This document shows positions 63,358-64,000 of a stretch of 64,000 bases of DNA, in pieces. Both the position numbers and the translations under genes were made by a program. Positions within the stretch are counted from its first letter, which is position 1, and each line of letters begins with the position of its first letter. Source of the DNA: Mesorhizobium sp. YIM 152430 (GTDB lineage Bacteria; Pseudomonadota; Alphaproteobacteria; Rhizobiales; Rhizobiaceae); NCBI RefSeq assembly GCF_029210365.1, contig NZ_JARGES010000056.1, positions 248,001-312,000 on the forward strand, written 5' to 3'. The notes beneath the pieces were generated by a model, which was given only the letters and a program-made list of their open reading frames with translations, did no database searches and had not been told where the DNA came from.

Positions 63358-64000
63358 TCAAAGCGACAGGATGTCCCTTACTTCCGTCATGTAGAGTTTG
63401 CCAGTCTCGACATCGACGACCGTCACCTCATGGCGCACGTAGCGCCGCTCCCGCTTGACATATTTGTCGATCGCCCGCGTCGTGATGGCGCGCTGGGTAA
63501 GCAGGAACTTGCGCGCGCGACCCGAGGGGGTCGTGGGCAGGTCTTCGGCCCGGGTCGGCAGCACATATTTCGGCACCTTGAAGCGCGCCAGCCTGTCGGC
63601 GCACAAGGCGATGAGTTCGTCGGCGTCACCGGCACGCCGTCACGCAGCACGACATAGACCGCCCCCGCTTCGCCCATCCGCCTGTCCGGCACCGGCACGA
63701 CATGCACCTGAAGCACGGCCGGATGCGCCGTCAGCACGTCCTCGATCTCGGTCGGCATCACCTACCTGCTCGCCGCCGCAGCGATAGGATTCCTTGCGCC
63801 GCCCGACCAGCGTCATGTAGCCGTCGACATCGAACCGCGCGAGATCGCCGGTGTGGAGCCAGCCCTCCTTGTCGAACGCTTCCGCCGTCGCATCGGGCTT
63901 GTTGTAGTAGCCTTTGGTCACGCCCGGCCCCTTGGCCATCAACTCGCCAACCTCACCCGGCCCGAGCACCTTGCCCGTCTCGGGATCGACGATGCGATAG
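63358..64000 (-). pseudogene. AMP-dependent acyl-CoA ligase, C-terminal part, two frameshifts (runs off the window)
   Basis: Three successive frames together spell the C-terminal domain of an AMP-forming acyl-CoA ligase: EVGELMAKGPGVTKGYYNKP and GWLHTGDLARFDVDGYMTLV, then MPTEIEDVLTAHPAVLQVHV, then ALCADRLARFKVPKYVLPTR with SGRARKFLL (catalytic-Lys region). Around 63758-63768 a 4-base duplication breaks the frame after YRCGGEQV; around 63620-63630 a single base is missing after DGVPVT. The upstream part is not in the window. Real decay or sequencing error cannot be told apart, but the neighbouring livFG remnants favour decay. Confidence 0.82.

Overview
The window looks like chromosomal DNA of a high-GC alphaproteobacterium, most likely of the order Rhizobiales (Mesorhizobium/Aminobacter/Phyllobacteriaceae-like). 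The signs are strong G/C bias at third codon positions, dense overlapping operons, a ROSE-type RNA thermometer before an hsp20 gene, a GAAC-N7-GAAC (alphaproteobacterial LexA-type) box, TRAP and ABC uptake systems next to catabolic genes, and pcaIJF with a divergent IclR regulator. I saw no tRNA, rRNA, CRISPR array, phage or intact insertion sequence. The assignment below order level is a guess.

Layout. 1-4.7 kb: DoxX fragment, Hsp20 with thermometer, a possible small RNA, an alpha/beta hydrolase and a GGDEF-EAL protein. 4.7-11.8 kb: fused indolepyruvate ferredoxin oxidoreductase, a TRAP permease pair and its convergent binding protein. 12-20 kb: single genes (glutamine amidotransferase, 2-hydroxyacid dehydrogenase, LacI regulator with a non-standard start, EamA exporter, MarR, creatininase-like hydrolase, Tat-exported intradiol dioxygenase). 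19.2-24.1 kb: CobW GTPase with a WD40 protein, then a class III aminotransferase coupled to a glutamine synthetase-like ligase. 24.1-26.8 kb: a two-gene DNA-repair operon, a radical SAM protein followed by a DUF4130-UdgX fusion, with an SOS-type box touching its start codon. 26.8-40.2 kb: an almost complete purine-to-glyoxylate pathway. It contains guanine deaminase, XdhABC, membrane urate hydroxylase, HIU hydrolase, a fused allantoinase/OHCU decarboxylase, ureidoglycine aminohydrolase, ureidoglycolate lyase, a LysR regulator and a glycerate kinase. Allantoate amidohydrolase is absent.

40.4-46.4 kb: a dipeptide-type ABC importer with an alkaline-phosphatase-superfamily phosphodiesterase. 46.4-53.7 kb: a carnitine/gamma-butyrobetaine catabolic cluster comprising a GlxA-type regulator, BKACE, L-carnitine dehydrogenase, acyl-CoA dehydrogenase, an NDP-forming acyl-CoA synthetase and CaiD. 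The synthetase gene carries an in-frame palindromic repeat insertion. 53.8-57.3 kb: pcaF, pcaJ, pcaI and divergent pcaR; these enzymes could also take the acetoacetate from carnitine cleavage to acetyl-CoA. 57.3-61.7 kb: xylBA, two small proteins and an RraA/HMG-aldolase-type protein. 61.8-64 kb: a decaying catabolic island with truncated livF and livG, an intact TetR gene and a doubly frameshifted AMP-dependent CoA ligase that runs off the window.

The strongest candidate for an under-described system is the SOS-boxed radical SAM/DUF4130-UdgX operon. Other leads are the unassigned deaminase in the ureide operon, the ABC importer paired with a cytosolic phosphodiesterase, the repeat-derived segment inside the CoA synthetase, and the CTG-initiated LacI regulator.
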